Assembly (NCBI GenBank): GCA_015680685.1
Contig: MNCI01010150.1
Coordinates: 568,345-632,344 of the forward strand
Source: Gnetum montanum
Taxonomy: Eukaryota > Streptophyta > Gnetopsida > Gnetales > Gnetaceae
Length of the DNA stretch: 64,000 nucleotides
Reading direction: 5' to 3'
Shown: positions 11,040 to 22,249 of the stretch, in pieces
Layout of the letters: every line of letters begins with the position of its first letter
Position numbering within the stretch: the first letter of the stretch is position 1
Notes under the pieces: generated by a model
The model's input: the letters and a program-made list of their open reading frames with translations, nothing else
Database searches by the model: none
What the model was told of the DNA's origin: nothing
Program-made: the position numbers and the translations under genes

Positions 11040-12310
11040 ACATGCCTTAAATTCTAGGTTGCTAGATAGTGCATGTTACAACATGTTTACAAAACTATGA
11101 ATATAGACACGACATGCTTAATAATGTTCCTATATTATTTATATAGTATTCCAAAAGTGCATGTCAATTTTATACTTTGTCAACTGATCTACCTATACAT
11201 AGTCATAGGGTAGTATATACTTATATAGTATTTCTTATAGGTTGTCTAATCATGCATGTTTCAAAATATATGTATCTTCTTATGTTGAGCTGGTTCATAT
11301 ATTTCTTTGTCATAGATTATTGATAGATTCCCTAATTGATGATAGATTTCTAGGTTGCCCAATTGTGCATGTTACAACATGCTCATAAATCTACAATTAT
11401 GCATGATAGATTCCCATGTGTGTCATTTGACCATTTCAATATTTTCATGTATTCCATAATTGGCTAGAAATGTGCATGATGTATCTTCATTGCATATGAT
11501 GTAGGTTGCATGTCTATGCAAGTTATAATTTATAGGATATTCTATTTTGTTCAATTATAATAAATAGAATAACAAATAAACTAGTATCCTAAGGTAGACA
11601 AAATGATCAGGCAAGCATCATTGAAACTATGCTTTTTGATCATCCATTTTGATCATGTATTGAGTACTAATAAATTTATTTTGACCAAACATATTACTCC
11701 ACAAGAAACAAAGCATCTATTCTGTTGCACAAGTTTTATTAGGTTGCCCATCCATGTAGGTTACAATTTCTAAGATATTCTATTTCCTTCAATTACAACA
11801 AATTGACTAAGAAATTAGTATCCATAAGTAGATAAGATGCTCAAGCGAGCAACCTCTAAACTATGAGTTTCTATCATCCCATGCTATCATGTATTTAGGA
11901 CTAATATGTTCATTTCAATTGAGAATGTTACTACCTAGCAAATAGAGCATGTTTTCTACCATAATAGTTTGAATAGATTGCATGTCTATGTAGGTTTCAA
12001 TTTCTAGAATTTTGTATTACCTTCAATTACAACAAATAGAATAATGAATAAATTGGTATTCTAACGTAGAAAAGATGTTTAAGTAAGCAACCTTTGAACT
12101 ATCATGTATTTAGGGCTCTCATCTAAGCATGTGACTCCATAGGAAATAAAACAAATGATCTATCACACATGATTACTTAAGTTCCACATTCAAACATGTT
12201 GATGTAATTTGTTATCATGCTAAATTTCTATAAAATAGTATGCTATTTTTAGAATGACTTCAAATTCACAGGTTACATGTCCATGCATGTTTTCAAACAT
12301 TATTCTTATT
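11040..12310. repeat. Degenerate repeats, unit up to ~236 bp
   Basis: Three units start near 11505, 11743 and 11977, with a partial one near 12271. They share a GTTGCATGTCTATG-like start, TTCAATTACAACAAAT and GAGCAACCT. Shorter motif copies (AGGTTGCC, TGCATGTTACAACATG) extend back to about 11055. The GAGCAACC motif links this region to 1450-2010 on the other side of element A. Confidence 0.6.
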
Positions 12311-12380
12311 ATGTTTTATTTTTCATTTAGAGCTCAATTAGTATTATAATATATTTTTAAAAATTATTATTAATATTTTA

Positions 12381-12873
12381 GGATCACATAGGGAAGATTG
12401 TTCATAATGCCAATACTTAGATGATTCCTACAAAATCCTAGTACATGTCACTTTCAAAGCTTGAAGAAAGACATGAGGATGTTTAGGTTTTCATTCAAGT
12501 GATGGTTTCAAATTCATATGAAGATTAATGTATTGTTGTGGCTACTTCTTTCAAGGATAATAATACCATATATGTTCAAGCAAAGAGACTATTCTTTCTA
12601 ACAAAGGTAATACTACATGGAAGAAGGTTTCTTTTAGGAGCTGTTGGCATGAAAAGAATGAAATTGAATTCTATAAGGAGAAAATATGGAATAGACATGG
12701 TAGAGATGAATCATTCAAAGGCTGAGATTGTCTTCTATATTAAAAGACTCCTTCAACAGAGGAGACTAACCTATGTGATTCTATATATGTTCAATCATAT
12801 GAAGAAACCTTATGATACATACATTGAACTCCTGTTGACACATCATATGAGAAGTTTTCTATACATCTTATAG
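12381..12873 (+). pseudogene. Exon-like fragment, unknown gene
   Basis: An acceptor-like sequence (ATATTTTAG) precedes 12381. The following frame is broken by a few stops until 12537, then open to 12873, with a basic stretch around LHGRRFLLGAVGMKRMK. A donor-like AAAG|GTAATA lies near 12606. I do not recognise the protein. It may be part of the same decayed gene as the fragments at 13381 and 14100-15160. Confidence 0.3.
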
Positions 12874-12893
12874 TGTTTGTCAAAGCCCTCACC

Positions 12894-12956
12894 ACCACCC
12901 CACATCCCCACTACCCCCCGACCCCACCCCCCACCCCCCCGCCCCCCACCAACACC
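12894..12956. repeat. C-rich tract, G-rich on minus strand
   Basis: A roughly 60 bp run of C with scattered A, standing out sharply in AT-rich DNA. Several runs of four or more C mean the minus strand could fold as a G-quadruplex (inference). The Gly-rich minus-strand frame across it is low complexity. Confidence 0.8.
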
Positions 12957-13380
12957 ATAACTCCATTCAAGAGAGCCATGTGCATTACAAGTAAAGTAAT
13001 TAAAGTTGCATTGACATAAAGAGAATATCTCCACTTCAAATTTTTAATAAGTTATTATCTTAAAATAGACCAATGTAATTAGCCTCCTATTAATTTTAGA
13101 ATAAGAGTAATGAGTATGAAGTACATTGAGGATATCCTTATCTCAATTATAAAATATCTAGTCACAGTCATTCACAACTATATATTAATGGCTTACAAAT
13201 TTTCTAGAAGGAGAGAATTTCCACCAACATGCTATAAATACCAAGATGACATAACAATATAGAAGATGGTAGGGATTACCACACTATCAACTATTAGGAC
13301 CATAGACATATGATCTTTTGAGAAAGGAGTTTCAAATGAATGAGGAAGATGTACGCTTCTAGATTCTTGATGAACAACAT

Positions 13381-13698
13381 TTGATTAAGGCTGCTAAAGT
13401 TCTATTAGATAGAGAAAATGTTGAACAATTAGTGAAGAATTTGTACAGAGTTCACCATGCCAAGATATTGGAATTAGAGACTCACATTATTATTATTACA
13501 AAAATATGTTATTCTCAAAATTTTGTCCAGGGTATGAAGTATGATCCATCATATGCAGAGATGTTGAGGCATGTCAAAAGCTACTTGGCCCAAAATAATA
13601 TTAGAAAATTATCAAATGGAGAAATATCAAAGAAGCTTGAGCCTATCTATGATAGTCTCAAATTTATTTTCAAGTATATACTAAAACATTCTCATTGA
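13381..13698 (+). pseudogene. Exon-like open frame, unknown gene
   Basis: A 105-codon frame with balanced composition and many charged residues (LIKAAKVLLDRENVEQLV, YDPSYAEMLRHVKSYLAQN), less AT-biased than random frames nearby. The frame extends upstream of 13381 with one stop. No family was recognised. It is probably one exon of a decayed host gene together with its neighbours. Confidence 0.3.
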
Positions 13699-14099
13699 AT
13701 TTCTACATGCAATTATTTTTCTTAAAATGAACTAATGACATATTACTTCTATTATTTTAGTGTGCCAACTTTTAGGGCTCTATAAGAATGAAGAATTTTC
13801 CTTCATATGGATGACACATTATATAAGTAATGGAATGTTATCTTTTCTGTGTACCAAAATAAAACACTGCAATGTTCTCCTATGATATCATCTGATGAGA
13901 ATTTTAAAGAGAACAACTTGAAATATCTAGCTATAAATTTATTCCATCCATTGCAAGTTCTTAGATAATATGAAATAGAAATATCTATGGATATGATTCT
14001 CTGTGGATAGATGTGTTTTATGCATCTCAAGGGAAAGGATGAGTCAAGGAAATCTATTATCAATCGAATGAAAACATTAGACTAGAAGAATGATTAAAT

Positions 14100-15160
14100 G
14101 AAGCATGTTCATTCTGCAAAGCTAACTTTTGTTCAATTCTTTATTAGTGGGGATTCTTTTATAGAGCATTCAAAAGAACTCAATGTTGACAATATTTGTG
14201 ATATGTATATGTTTCTAATTATGTATCCTTTACATTTTGCATTTTCAACATTATATACTTAAACATGCTCGTATTGTAGATATTCTATTAATAATTATAT
14301 GTTCATTAGCTTGTTTGAAAAGGTTGAGTTCATTAAAGATGAACTAAGACTTCAACTATCTGTTCAATCAATGCTACATCCATACTTAAAGTTTCTTGAT
14401 GATGAGATTAGCATGGCCCAATAGATTAAGGAAATGTAGGATTTCTATTGTTATAAGCAAAATTTAGAAGTTGTTCATCTTACACGATAGCAATACAAAA
14501 AGAATTCTCCTCCATGAAGAAATTCATTATTTGTTATATTGCTGATTATAAAAATATAATAATAAAGGTCTCCTTTTCATTTTTTAGAGAATTTATTTGA
14601 TTTTTTTAGAGCACACATGTTATGTTCTCTAGAGTTGTTATTAATCTCAATGTCAAAAATTATCATCTATTTAAGGATTTTGTTAATGACTTTAACAACT
14701 ATATTTACAATAACATTTCTTTAAGATATAGTAATATCTACCATTACAAGAGTAAGAATTTGAATGTTTTAATATATTACTTTTTCAAAATAGTAGAAAC
14801 AATTGATGTACCAAAGGCTTTTATAGATAGTGACTATGATGTTATGGAGGAGCATTCATTTGATATTGAATCCCTCAAGAATATTCTTCTTGTTGATGTT
14901 ATAGCTCATGAACCTTCAAAATCTACCGTTGGTTAAGGTTGTGAGCTTCAACCTATAGAACCATGATGTCATCATTGCTTATGGCAATTAACTAAAGTTT
15001 AAGATGATACAAAAGATATTCTGTTGTCATTCTTTGAAGCTTGTGATTCTTGAAGAGTCCACAGTGAAAGAATCTATTCCAAAATTAAAGCTTGAATCAT
15101 CATCAAACATTTTTGATAATTTGATAAAAGCATATGTAGACTCATTTTTTGGTTGATGGT
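14100..15160 (+). pseudogene. Further exon-like fragments, unknown gene
   Basis: Short same-strand open stretches occur at about 14100-14210, 14305-14425 (containing KVEFIKDELRLQLSVQSML), 14622-14935 (containing HSFDIESLKNILLVDV) and 15040-15160. They are separated by very AT-rich, intron-like DNA. Stops are scattered. The pieces could be exons of one decayed gene, but no product is recognisable and splice sites are not secure. Confidence 0.25.
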
Positions 15161-16250
15161 TCAAGCTATTAAATTTCCTTATTTATATTTACTTACTTAT
15201 AACCTTTTGTGTTAGATGATGAAGTTATTTAAGTTTTAATTTGCCATGATAAGCATATGTTTCTTTTCTGTGATTTAATATTTGATTATGTTGTAACATA
15301 TTTTGAAGAAGATAATTACCCTTGATGTTTCTATTCATTTTTTCTTGCATTTCAAGAATTATTTAAAAACAACCAAAATTATTTGTGATATTAGTTTAGA
15401 AAAGAAAAGTTGCTCACTATTACTTGTATTTATAACAACAACAACTTTACTAATAAGAGATATAACTAGTGATTTTCTTAGTCAAATGGGATTCATTATG
15501 AAATGAATTTTCTTAAAGAGAATTCCACTTTAGAGCACTAATCTACAACTCTTGACTATGCTTATAAATCTCTAATTCATGTAGTATAGTGGGAACTAGT
15601 AATGAAGTGATATTTTTATTTATTATTTATTCTATAAATATCATGGAATTGATTTAAGATAGTAAAGAAATATTGTAATTTTTCATGTTAACGTTGAGGG
15701 GTGGTGTTAAAGAATTGATGTATTTTATGAAACTCAACATGTTAAATAAAGTATATATGAATCATACCTTGTATGTTTGTAGTACACCATCATGATAATA
15801 GTACTTGATTAGTTAAAATTTGTTACAAGTAATTTAGTTATTTAAACTTTCAATTAATATCAGCTATTCATTTTATTTGTTCATTCTATCGACATGACTC
15901 TTTCCCTTAACCTATAGACGTGTTGATTCTAATTCTTTTTAGAGTAGAATATGTAGAACATAATAATAGAACCACATTGTTTAATATTATTTTTCTCTAT
16001 TTATTTCTGTTTATGGTTTAAATGTAATGTATTTGAGTAACACTATGATCACTATAATATTCATGGTGTTCCAACATTTATGTTTCTTTGTTTATGTTAT
16101 GATGATCATCAAAGTATTTCTAGTTTTTTGGACCTGATGATCTAAGCATCATAAAACTTAACATCTTTATGGCTATGCATCTCCTTGCGTAGTGGCCCCT
16201 GCGTGGTACTTCATGCATATCTTAAGGAAGCCTTTGTTGATTTTCTTTAG

Positions 16251-16390
16251 GTACACACCAATGAACAAGGCCATCAACATAGATTTTATAAATATTGCTC
16301 TATATTTTTACAAAGAATTTGGCATGATGCAGTAATTATTGTTTGCTACACTTGTCCCATTTAGAAGGGATCTCCTACATTGTTGAAAAG
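16251..16390 (+). pseudogene. Exon-like segment, unit 1 (unknown gene)
   Basis: 140 bp flanked by a good acceptor (TTTTCTTTAG) and a good donor (AAAAG|GTAAGA). The frame reads YTPMNKAINIDFINI and later LLFATLVPFRRDLLHC but has two stops. The unit 2 copy is the same length and open. I do not recognise the protein. Confidence 0.4.
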
Positions 16391-16489
16391 GTAAGAAAAT
16401 CAACGAACCGTAGCCTATTGATTCTAAAATTGTTATGACTTTTGAGAACAATAAAATCTAGAAATTTTTCTTAAAAAATTAACAATTAT

Positions 16490-17015
16490 ATTGTGAATGC
16501 CTTTTTTGTTAATTATTATTTTATCCAATGTCTAAAAAATGACTAGCCATCGAATGACATGAGGGCAAAGTACTAGGTTGTTCATGAGGAACTATATTGC
16601 ATTGTGACCCATGTGCACATACATTATACATCCAAGTACACAACGTTTGAATTTGAACTATTCCAGTATATACACCATTAACATGAGCTTCTTCTCTATG
16701 AGGATATAGTGTAGACATTTTTTATCATATAACTATGTGAGTAAAACTCCTGAAGCATAGTTGGATACATTGGTCATGATATGGAATAGCCTAGACTAGT
16801 CATGAGCTCATAGAATTAGTGTCTCTAAAAAATTCTGCTTCAACAACTTAAATGTGCATTCACAATCGCTAGTCAATTTAAATGATTCATCCTTCTTGAT
16901 TAGTTCCACCAACAATTTGAAATTTTTGGGAAAATTCTCAATGAACCTTCTATAATATCTAGTGTGCCCAAGAAATGATTTGATATCATTGACTATTTGT
17001 AGCCTCTGAGATATG
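16490..17015 (-). pseudogene. Ty3/gypsy RT-RNase H remnant, unit 1
   Basis: Minus-strand translation shows the C-terminal RT signature VNDIKSFLGHTRYYRRFI, followed by RNase H-like pieces (FHIMTNVSNYASGVLL, YILIEKKLMLM, HMGHNAI). This is the standard order in Ty3/gypsy pol (established knowledge). Stops and gaps break the frame, and no flanking LTR was found. It is unrelated in position to the LTR elements A-D, which lack pol. Confidence 0.8.
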
Positions 17016-17137
17016 CCTTAAATAATGTGCTAACATTGTATTGTAAAAACAACTGCATTAGTACCAAATAAATAAGGTAAATATATGACTTCTGAAAGAA
17101 ATATTAAATGTTAAAAGTTAAGATATTGCACCATTAG

Positions 17138-17345
17138 ATTGTGGAAAACTTGGAATGGCTTTTATTGCAAATAAACTACAAGAATGACATCTTAAATGGT
17201 TTGGTTATGTTCAAAAATTTCATAATGAGACTTTTTAGAAAATAAGGTTGCCACCTTGTAGTTTCATGAAATTGGAAAGAAAGACCGAGAAGGATCCTAA
17301 AGAAAATCTAGTTGAAGTATATATGATAAAATTTCAAATAGATCA
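17138..17345 (+). pseudogene. RTE-like LINE 3' fragment, unit 1
   Basis: The plus strand reads MAFIANKLQE, a stop, then HLKWFGYVQ. This resembles the conserved C-terminal segment of plant RTE-like LINE ORFs (KMRENRLRWFGHVQR). It is truncated and broken, and a second copy lies at 22930-23120. Confidence 0.6.
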
Positions 17346-17759
17346 ACTTTAACTTTTTAATAAAGCAAATGACAAAACAAAATGCATAAAATGACCCTAA
17401 GGGATAAAGCTAAATCTAAAATGGCAAGAATAATGTTTTAGTTTCTACATTTAATATATTATAAATGAACTTAGAAAAAGGCTGTTTGCCTTAATGAACC
17501 AAAGAAGCCACACATTTAACCACTTAAAATATTCTATTATATTAATTTCAATTAAAACTTGACACTTGAAAACTAAAGCTTACATTTCTAATTTAAAAAT
17601 AAAAATAAAATAAAATAGTTGTATCAAATTGATCACATCGTAGCAATCTAACTAAAAAGGTTTCAACTCTCGAGTTATTTTTGCCCAGCTTTCGTTAATC
17701 AAAGGCAAGGAATGAAATATCTGAATATACACAAAAAAATAAAATAAAATTGTATTCAC

Positions 17760-17966
17760 TCATTTTGTTCCAATGAAGATTTCATAGCTTTTAAACAAAT
17801 AAACACTAGTAGCCTCAATGCATCTAAGCTGAGAAATCATTTGCTCTAGCAAAGTAGAATTTCGTGAACAGAATGTATCCTCAATGGAAAAGGAAAACTT
17901 TAAGCCTTTAACTTCAAGGTATTTAAACATCATTGCTAAGAAACCTTTGAGCTCACTCACAAGAAC
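17760..17966 (-). pseudogene. Exon-like segment on minus strand, unit 1
   Basis: The frame from 17966 down to 17760 is open (VLVSELKGFLAMMFKYLEV, then LLEQMISQLRCIEATSVYL). An acceptor TTTTGTAG directly precedes it. It follows the upstream exon-like segment at 18046-18298 after a short intron-like gap. The protein is not recognised. In unit 2 the matching acceptor has decayed (GTAG to GCAA) and the frame is shifted. Confidence 0.4.
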
Positions 17967-18045
17967 CTACAAAAGGAAAAAAAATCATAACTAAATCATC
18001 ATAGCTTGATAATAACTAGAAAATTAAAATAAAAATTTCAATTAC

Positions 18046-18298
18046 CTTCCTTTGAGTTTTTTCTCATGGTAATCACTTCTGCAAGCCACACATCAACCAT
18101 GTGTTCTCATTCTTTAAAAAACATCATCATACAAGATTCTGAAGAAGCATTTTATTCAAGTTCACAAAAATTTCATAAACATCCATTAGATAATGCATGT
18201 TATATTCATTAATACTCCAAGGATTCTTAAATAACCTCTCTTTTACATGCAACATTAAGCTTAACTGCTTCTTATGGTTCTAATTTTGGTAGATGTGC
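18046..18298 (-). pseudogene. Upstream exon-like segment, minus strand, unit 1
   Basis: 253 bp between an acceptor (ATTCTTTGCAG) and a donor (GGAAG|GTAATT). One frame reads NHKKQLSLMLHVKERLFKNP and DVYEIFVNLNKMLLQNL; a second frame near the 3' end reads HMVDVWLAEVITMRKNSKE and joins the next segment. A frameshift within it indicates a pseudogene. The unit 2 copy (23850-24102) has the same length. Confidence 0.4.
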
Positions 18299-18662
18299 CT
18301 GCAAAGAATACAAAACATTGGAACATATAATAAAAAGCAACTCATGCATGACAAATATTACAAAGATATATAGTATTGGAGTCATGAACAAATAGAATAC
18401 TTGTAAGTTCAAATGTTGGAAAGGTATACAATCTTGTAGTCATTCCACCTTTGCATAAGTAGAAGTGCTATAAATTGTATGTAGTTTGATAGTAACCTCA
18501 GCTCTTTGGACTTTCCAAACTTCTTGTGTATTCCTCAAAACACTAAGCAATTACAAAAATTAGATTTTCAAAAATTGTTATTATAACAAAATTTACTATA
18601 ATAAAGTTTTAAATATTTCATCTCACTTAGTTGGAATTTGGTATCTCATCTATATGTGTGAA

Positions 18663-19567
18663 ATCATCATCATCATCCCAATTACATAAGGTCAGCTATG
18701 TGATTTTTTTGTTGGGATATTCACTTAAATTAAGAGCTAAATAACTAAATTTTAGATATCTTTATTTATATTTACAAAGTAAGTATGTTTTGGTCTACCT
18801 CTTTGTTGATTACCCTAACTTTAATAAAGTGATTTCTTCTAGTAGGAGGGTGGGTGTTGGAACCATGAAATAATTGTAATATACATACATCCCATGATAT
18901 ATGGTACAATTAGAACTTTATAACTCAACATTATCCACCAGAATTGAACCCTTGACTTAGAGCTTCCAAATTAAGAGTCTTACTATTAGGCTAACACCTC
19001 ATAGATCTCTTCTAATAGGAGCACTCTTGACCTTCTTAGCATATGACCAAGCCATCTAAAACAACTCTCCCTCATCTTTTTATCTATGATTGCTAACACC
19101 AAACTATTCCAAATAAAAGAGTTAATACAATATTTCTTAATAATACCCAACATCCACCTTAGTATTCATGCCTTTTCTACATGCATGTATTGAGCCAAGT
19201 GCTTTTTAATAGCAATTCTATAAAACTCTCCCTTCAACCTAGGAAGGATTCTTCTATAATAAAACATATCACTAACTCCCTACCATTTCATCCATCCTAC
19301 TTCAATTCCACTTGTCACATCATTTTTAATTTCACTGTCCATTTGAACAAGTGGTCCCAAGTATTTGAATTATTTAGTAACTTCTTAATTTTGAATTTTA
19401 ATTTTAATATCTTCATTATTTTCCTTACTAGAAATGCATTCTCTCCATTCCATTTTACTTCTGCCAATCCTTAACCTATCTAATTCTAGGGTAGTTCTCC
19501 AAGTCTCCATTTTTGCAACCAAGGCTTCCTTAGATTTATTTGTCACTACAATATTATCTACAAAGAA
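18663..19567 (-). mobile_element. 5'-truncated RTE-like LINE, unit 1
   Basis: The minus strand begins at a degraded FADD motif (FVDNIVVTNKSKEALVAKMETW), typical of the plant RTE-like reverse transcriptase. It continues with weak remnants of the C-terminal region and ends in GRPKH plus a GATGAT-rich tail at 18663-18678. A SINE interrupts it at 18849-19007. Its start abuts the tail of another LINE at 19568. Confidence 0.7.
18849..19007 (-). mobile_element. tRNA-derived SINE inserted in LINE, unit 1
   Basis: A 159 bp insertion flanked by a 14 bp target duplication, TCTTCTAGTAGGAG (18835-18848) and TCTTCTAATAGGAG (19008-19021). On the minus strand it carries an A-box-like TTAGCCTAATAGTAAGA and a B-box-like GGGTTCAATTC, the internal RNA polymerase III promoter of tRNA-derived SINEs. 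The unit 2 copy is at 24669-24827 and a fragment lies at 40616. Confidence 0.78.
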
Positions 19568-19910
19568 CATCATCATCACCATGATCCTAGCCTTATCCCA
19601 ACTACATGGTGTTGGTTATATGAGTTCTTTTACATGATTTTCTTCTATTAAAGCCAAATAAACATCAATATCCAAATCTTGGATGTTTGTCTTTATGCAA
19701 AAAAATCAAGTTTGTTTTGGCCTACCTCTTTGTTGGTTTCCTTTAGCTCTAATGAAGCAAACTCTTCTATCAAGAGCATTCTCTAGTCTTAACACATCAA
19801 CAAACCATCTAAGACAACTTTGCTTAATCTTCTCATCTATGGAAGCTACTATCAAACTTTTCCTAGTAAGAGAGTTGTCATGCATGTTATGCATAGCCCT
19901 TGAACAGTAA
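19568..19910 (-). mobile_element. RTE-like LINE 3' end, unit 1
   Basis: Minus-strand frame with NSLTRKSLIVASIDEKIKQ, CLRWFVDVLR and RGRPKQT, matching the conserved C-terminus of plant RTE-like LINEs. It is followed by a WDKA-encoding stretch and a GATGATGATG tail at 19568-19580. Only the 3' end remains. Confidence 0.72.
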
Positions 19911-21761
19911 CAAAGGGCATTGTAGTCTATCAGCCTACAAAGATCAAGCTAATTCTAGTAGACATTTGACTTGATTTAGTGCAAGTAAGTTGTCAGCCTA
20001 TATTTCTTCCCATAGTTTTTAAAGTTAGCTTTTAGAATTTTCTATGTTGATTCAAGAGAATATTTTCAATCAACCTTCAAAGTGGTTATAGAACATTGTA
20101 ACATTAAAGCATGAAGGACAATTAAAAATCTTGAATGTGAAGAATTCCAAAACTCTTACAATTTTAAAATAAACCATGGAATATGCAATGTCAGCAAACT
20201 AAAAACACAGTAGCCACATGGAATGTAGTAGGCTAAGCATAATGTGCAGAGGACTTAAAATAGTGGATGATGTAACAAATGCTAAGAAATTCTAGGTGTC
20301 ACATGGAAATAACAGATAGTGGAGGATCCATAAACAACATGCTAGACATAAAAGTCAGTGACAATAATTTCTAGACTATCCAAAAAAAAGTGATGAAGTC
20401 TATCCTAATAATTCGATAAATTGCACTTTGAATTTCATTTGCTCATTGCATTGTTTCACTATTTTATATCTAAGAATTACTTTAATAAAAATGAGAATGT
20501 ATCCTTACTGTAAGTTAGTAAAAATAGTGAGATATAAACTATCTACAAAATGGATGTGCAATTATATTTAACAATGTCTAGATACAGTATCCTCAAACTT
20601 CAAAACCAACTATGTTACTTTAGAGTGAATCCAAACATTATGTCATAAAAAAAATGCAAAAAGCCTATAAAAGAGTAAACATCTATCAAGGACATGCAAA
20701 TAAATTGAATTGATATGTTTGAATATAATAACCTATATTTACTTCAAGAGAGATATACATGTGTCAAAAGCATTGTAGTTAAACTTCACCCATCATTAAG
20801 AAATGGCATTACATGATAACCCAATATTTGCAGGTCTTTTTTTTTAGTGCATATTCTGTACATAACACAAAAGGTAGAAACTTAAAACTTGGATGGATTT
20901 TAGTAGGGTATTCTAGCATATAAACTTTAACATGTAAATTTACAAAAAAATTCTAAGTGAACCTTATATGTGAAGTGTTTCATTACTTTATTTTGCTTGT
21001 CTAATAGTAAACAAAAGGAAACCTAAAATATTTCATGAAATTAAATTTTTCAAATTCACCTAGAGTATATGCAATTTTCTTGGTCAAATGCGGTTCATTA
21101 TGAAATGCATTTTCTTAAAGAGAATTCTACTTTAGAGCACTAATCTATAACTATTGACTATGCTTATAAATCTCTAATTCATGTAGTATAGTGGAAAATA
21201 GTAATGAAGTGATGTTTTTATTTATCACTTATTCTATAAATATCATGGAATTAATTTTAGATAGTAAAGCAATATTGTAATTTTCCATGTTAAGCTTGAG
21301 GGGTGTTGTTAAGGAATTGATGTATTTGATCAAACTCAACATGTTAAACAAGGTATATATTAATCATACCTCATATGTTTGTAGTACACCATCACAATAT
21401 TAGTACTTGATTAGTTAAATATTGTTACAAGTCATTTAATTGTTTACACTTTCAATCAATGTTAACTATTCATTGTATTTGTTCATTCTATTGACATGAC
21501 TCTTTCCCTTAACCTATAAATGTGTTGATTCTACCGCTTCTTAGAGTAGAATATGTAGAACATAATAATAAAGACACATTGTTTAATATTATTTTTCTCT
21601 ATTTATTTCTATTTATGGTTTAGATGTAATGTATGTGAGTAACACCGGGATTACTACAATATTCATGGTGTCCCAACATTTATGTTTCTTTGTTTATGTT
21701 ATGATGGTCATCAAAGTATTTCTAGTTTTTTGGACCTCATGATCTAAGCATCACAAAACTT

Positions 21762-21961
21762 AACATCTTTATGGCTATGAATCTCCTTGCATAATGGCCC
21801 CTACATAGTCCTTCATGCATATCTTAGAGAAGCCTTTGTTGATTTTCTTTAGGTACACACCAACATCTTTATGGCTATGCATCTCCTTGCGTAATGGCCC
21901 CTACATAGTCCTTCATGCATATCTTAGGAAAGCCTTTGTTGATTTTCTTTAGGTACACACC
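21762..21961 (+). repeat. 100 bp tandem duplication in unit 2
   Basis: Two copies of a 100 bp segment, starting AACATCTTTATGGCTATG at 21762 and 21862. Each ends with the acceptor-like TTTTCTTTAG and GTACACACC. Unit 1 has one copy, so this arose after the large duplication. Confidence 0.85.
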
Positions 21962-22092
21962 AACAAACAAGGCCATCAACATAGATTTTATAAAGATTTC
22001 TCTATATTTTTATAAAGCTTTTGGCCTGATGCAAGAATTATTATTTGCTACACTTGTCCCATTTAGAAGGGACCTTCTACATTGTCAAAAAG
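21953..22092 (+). other. Exon-like open segment, unit 2 (unknown gene)
   Basis: 140 bp, the same length as its unit 1 copy, with acceptor TTTTCTTTAG and donor AAAAG|GTGAGA. The frame is open across the whole segment (YTPTNKAINIDFIKIS, then LLFATLVPFRRDLLHCQKG). No family was recognised. It could be a lone exon of a decayed gene. The 100 bp duplication also copied its acceptor. Confidence 0.4.
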
Positions 22093-22249
22093 GTGAGATA
22101 ATCTATGAACCATAGCTTGTTGATTCTAAAACTATTATGACTTTTGAAAATAATAACTCATCTAGAAATTGATCTAAAAGAAACTTGTCATTAGCTTCCT
22201 TAACTTATCACAATTGAAAAAAATGATTAATAATTATATTCTCAATGTC

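Larger units (their letters stand above)
15472..21072. repeat. Tandem duplication, unit 1
   Basis: The block beginning ATTTTCTTAGTCAAATG at 15472 recurs from about 21073 and stays alignable to about 27634. This unit carries an exon-like piece (16251), a gypsy pol remnant, LINE and SINE remnants, and shared non-coding DNA. It lacks the solo LTR of unit 2 and so shows the empty insertion site near 19050. Divergence by eye is clear but moderate. Confidence 0.88.

Noticed and set aside
12843-13034. Gly-rich minus-strand frame
   Set aside because: Low-complexity translation of the C-rich tract.
18849-19007. tRNA gene
   Set aside because: A-box and B-box-like motifs are present, but the target duplications and second copy show a SINE; no tRNA cloverleaf could be made convincingly.
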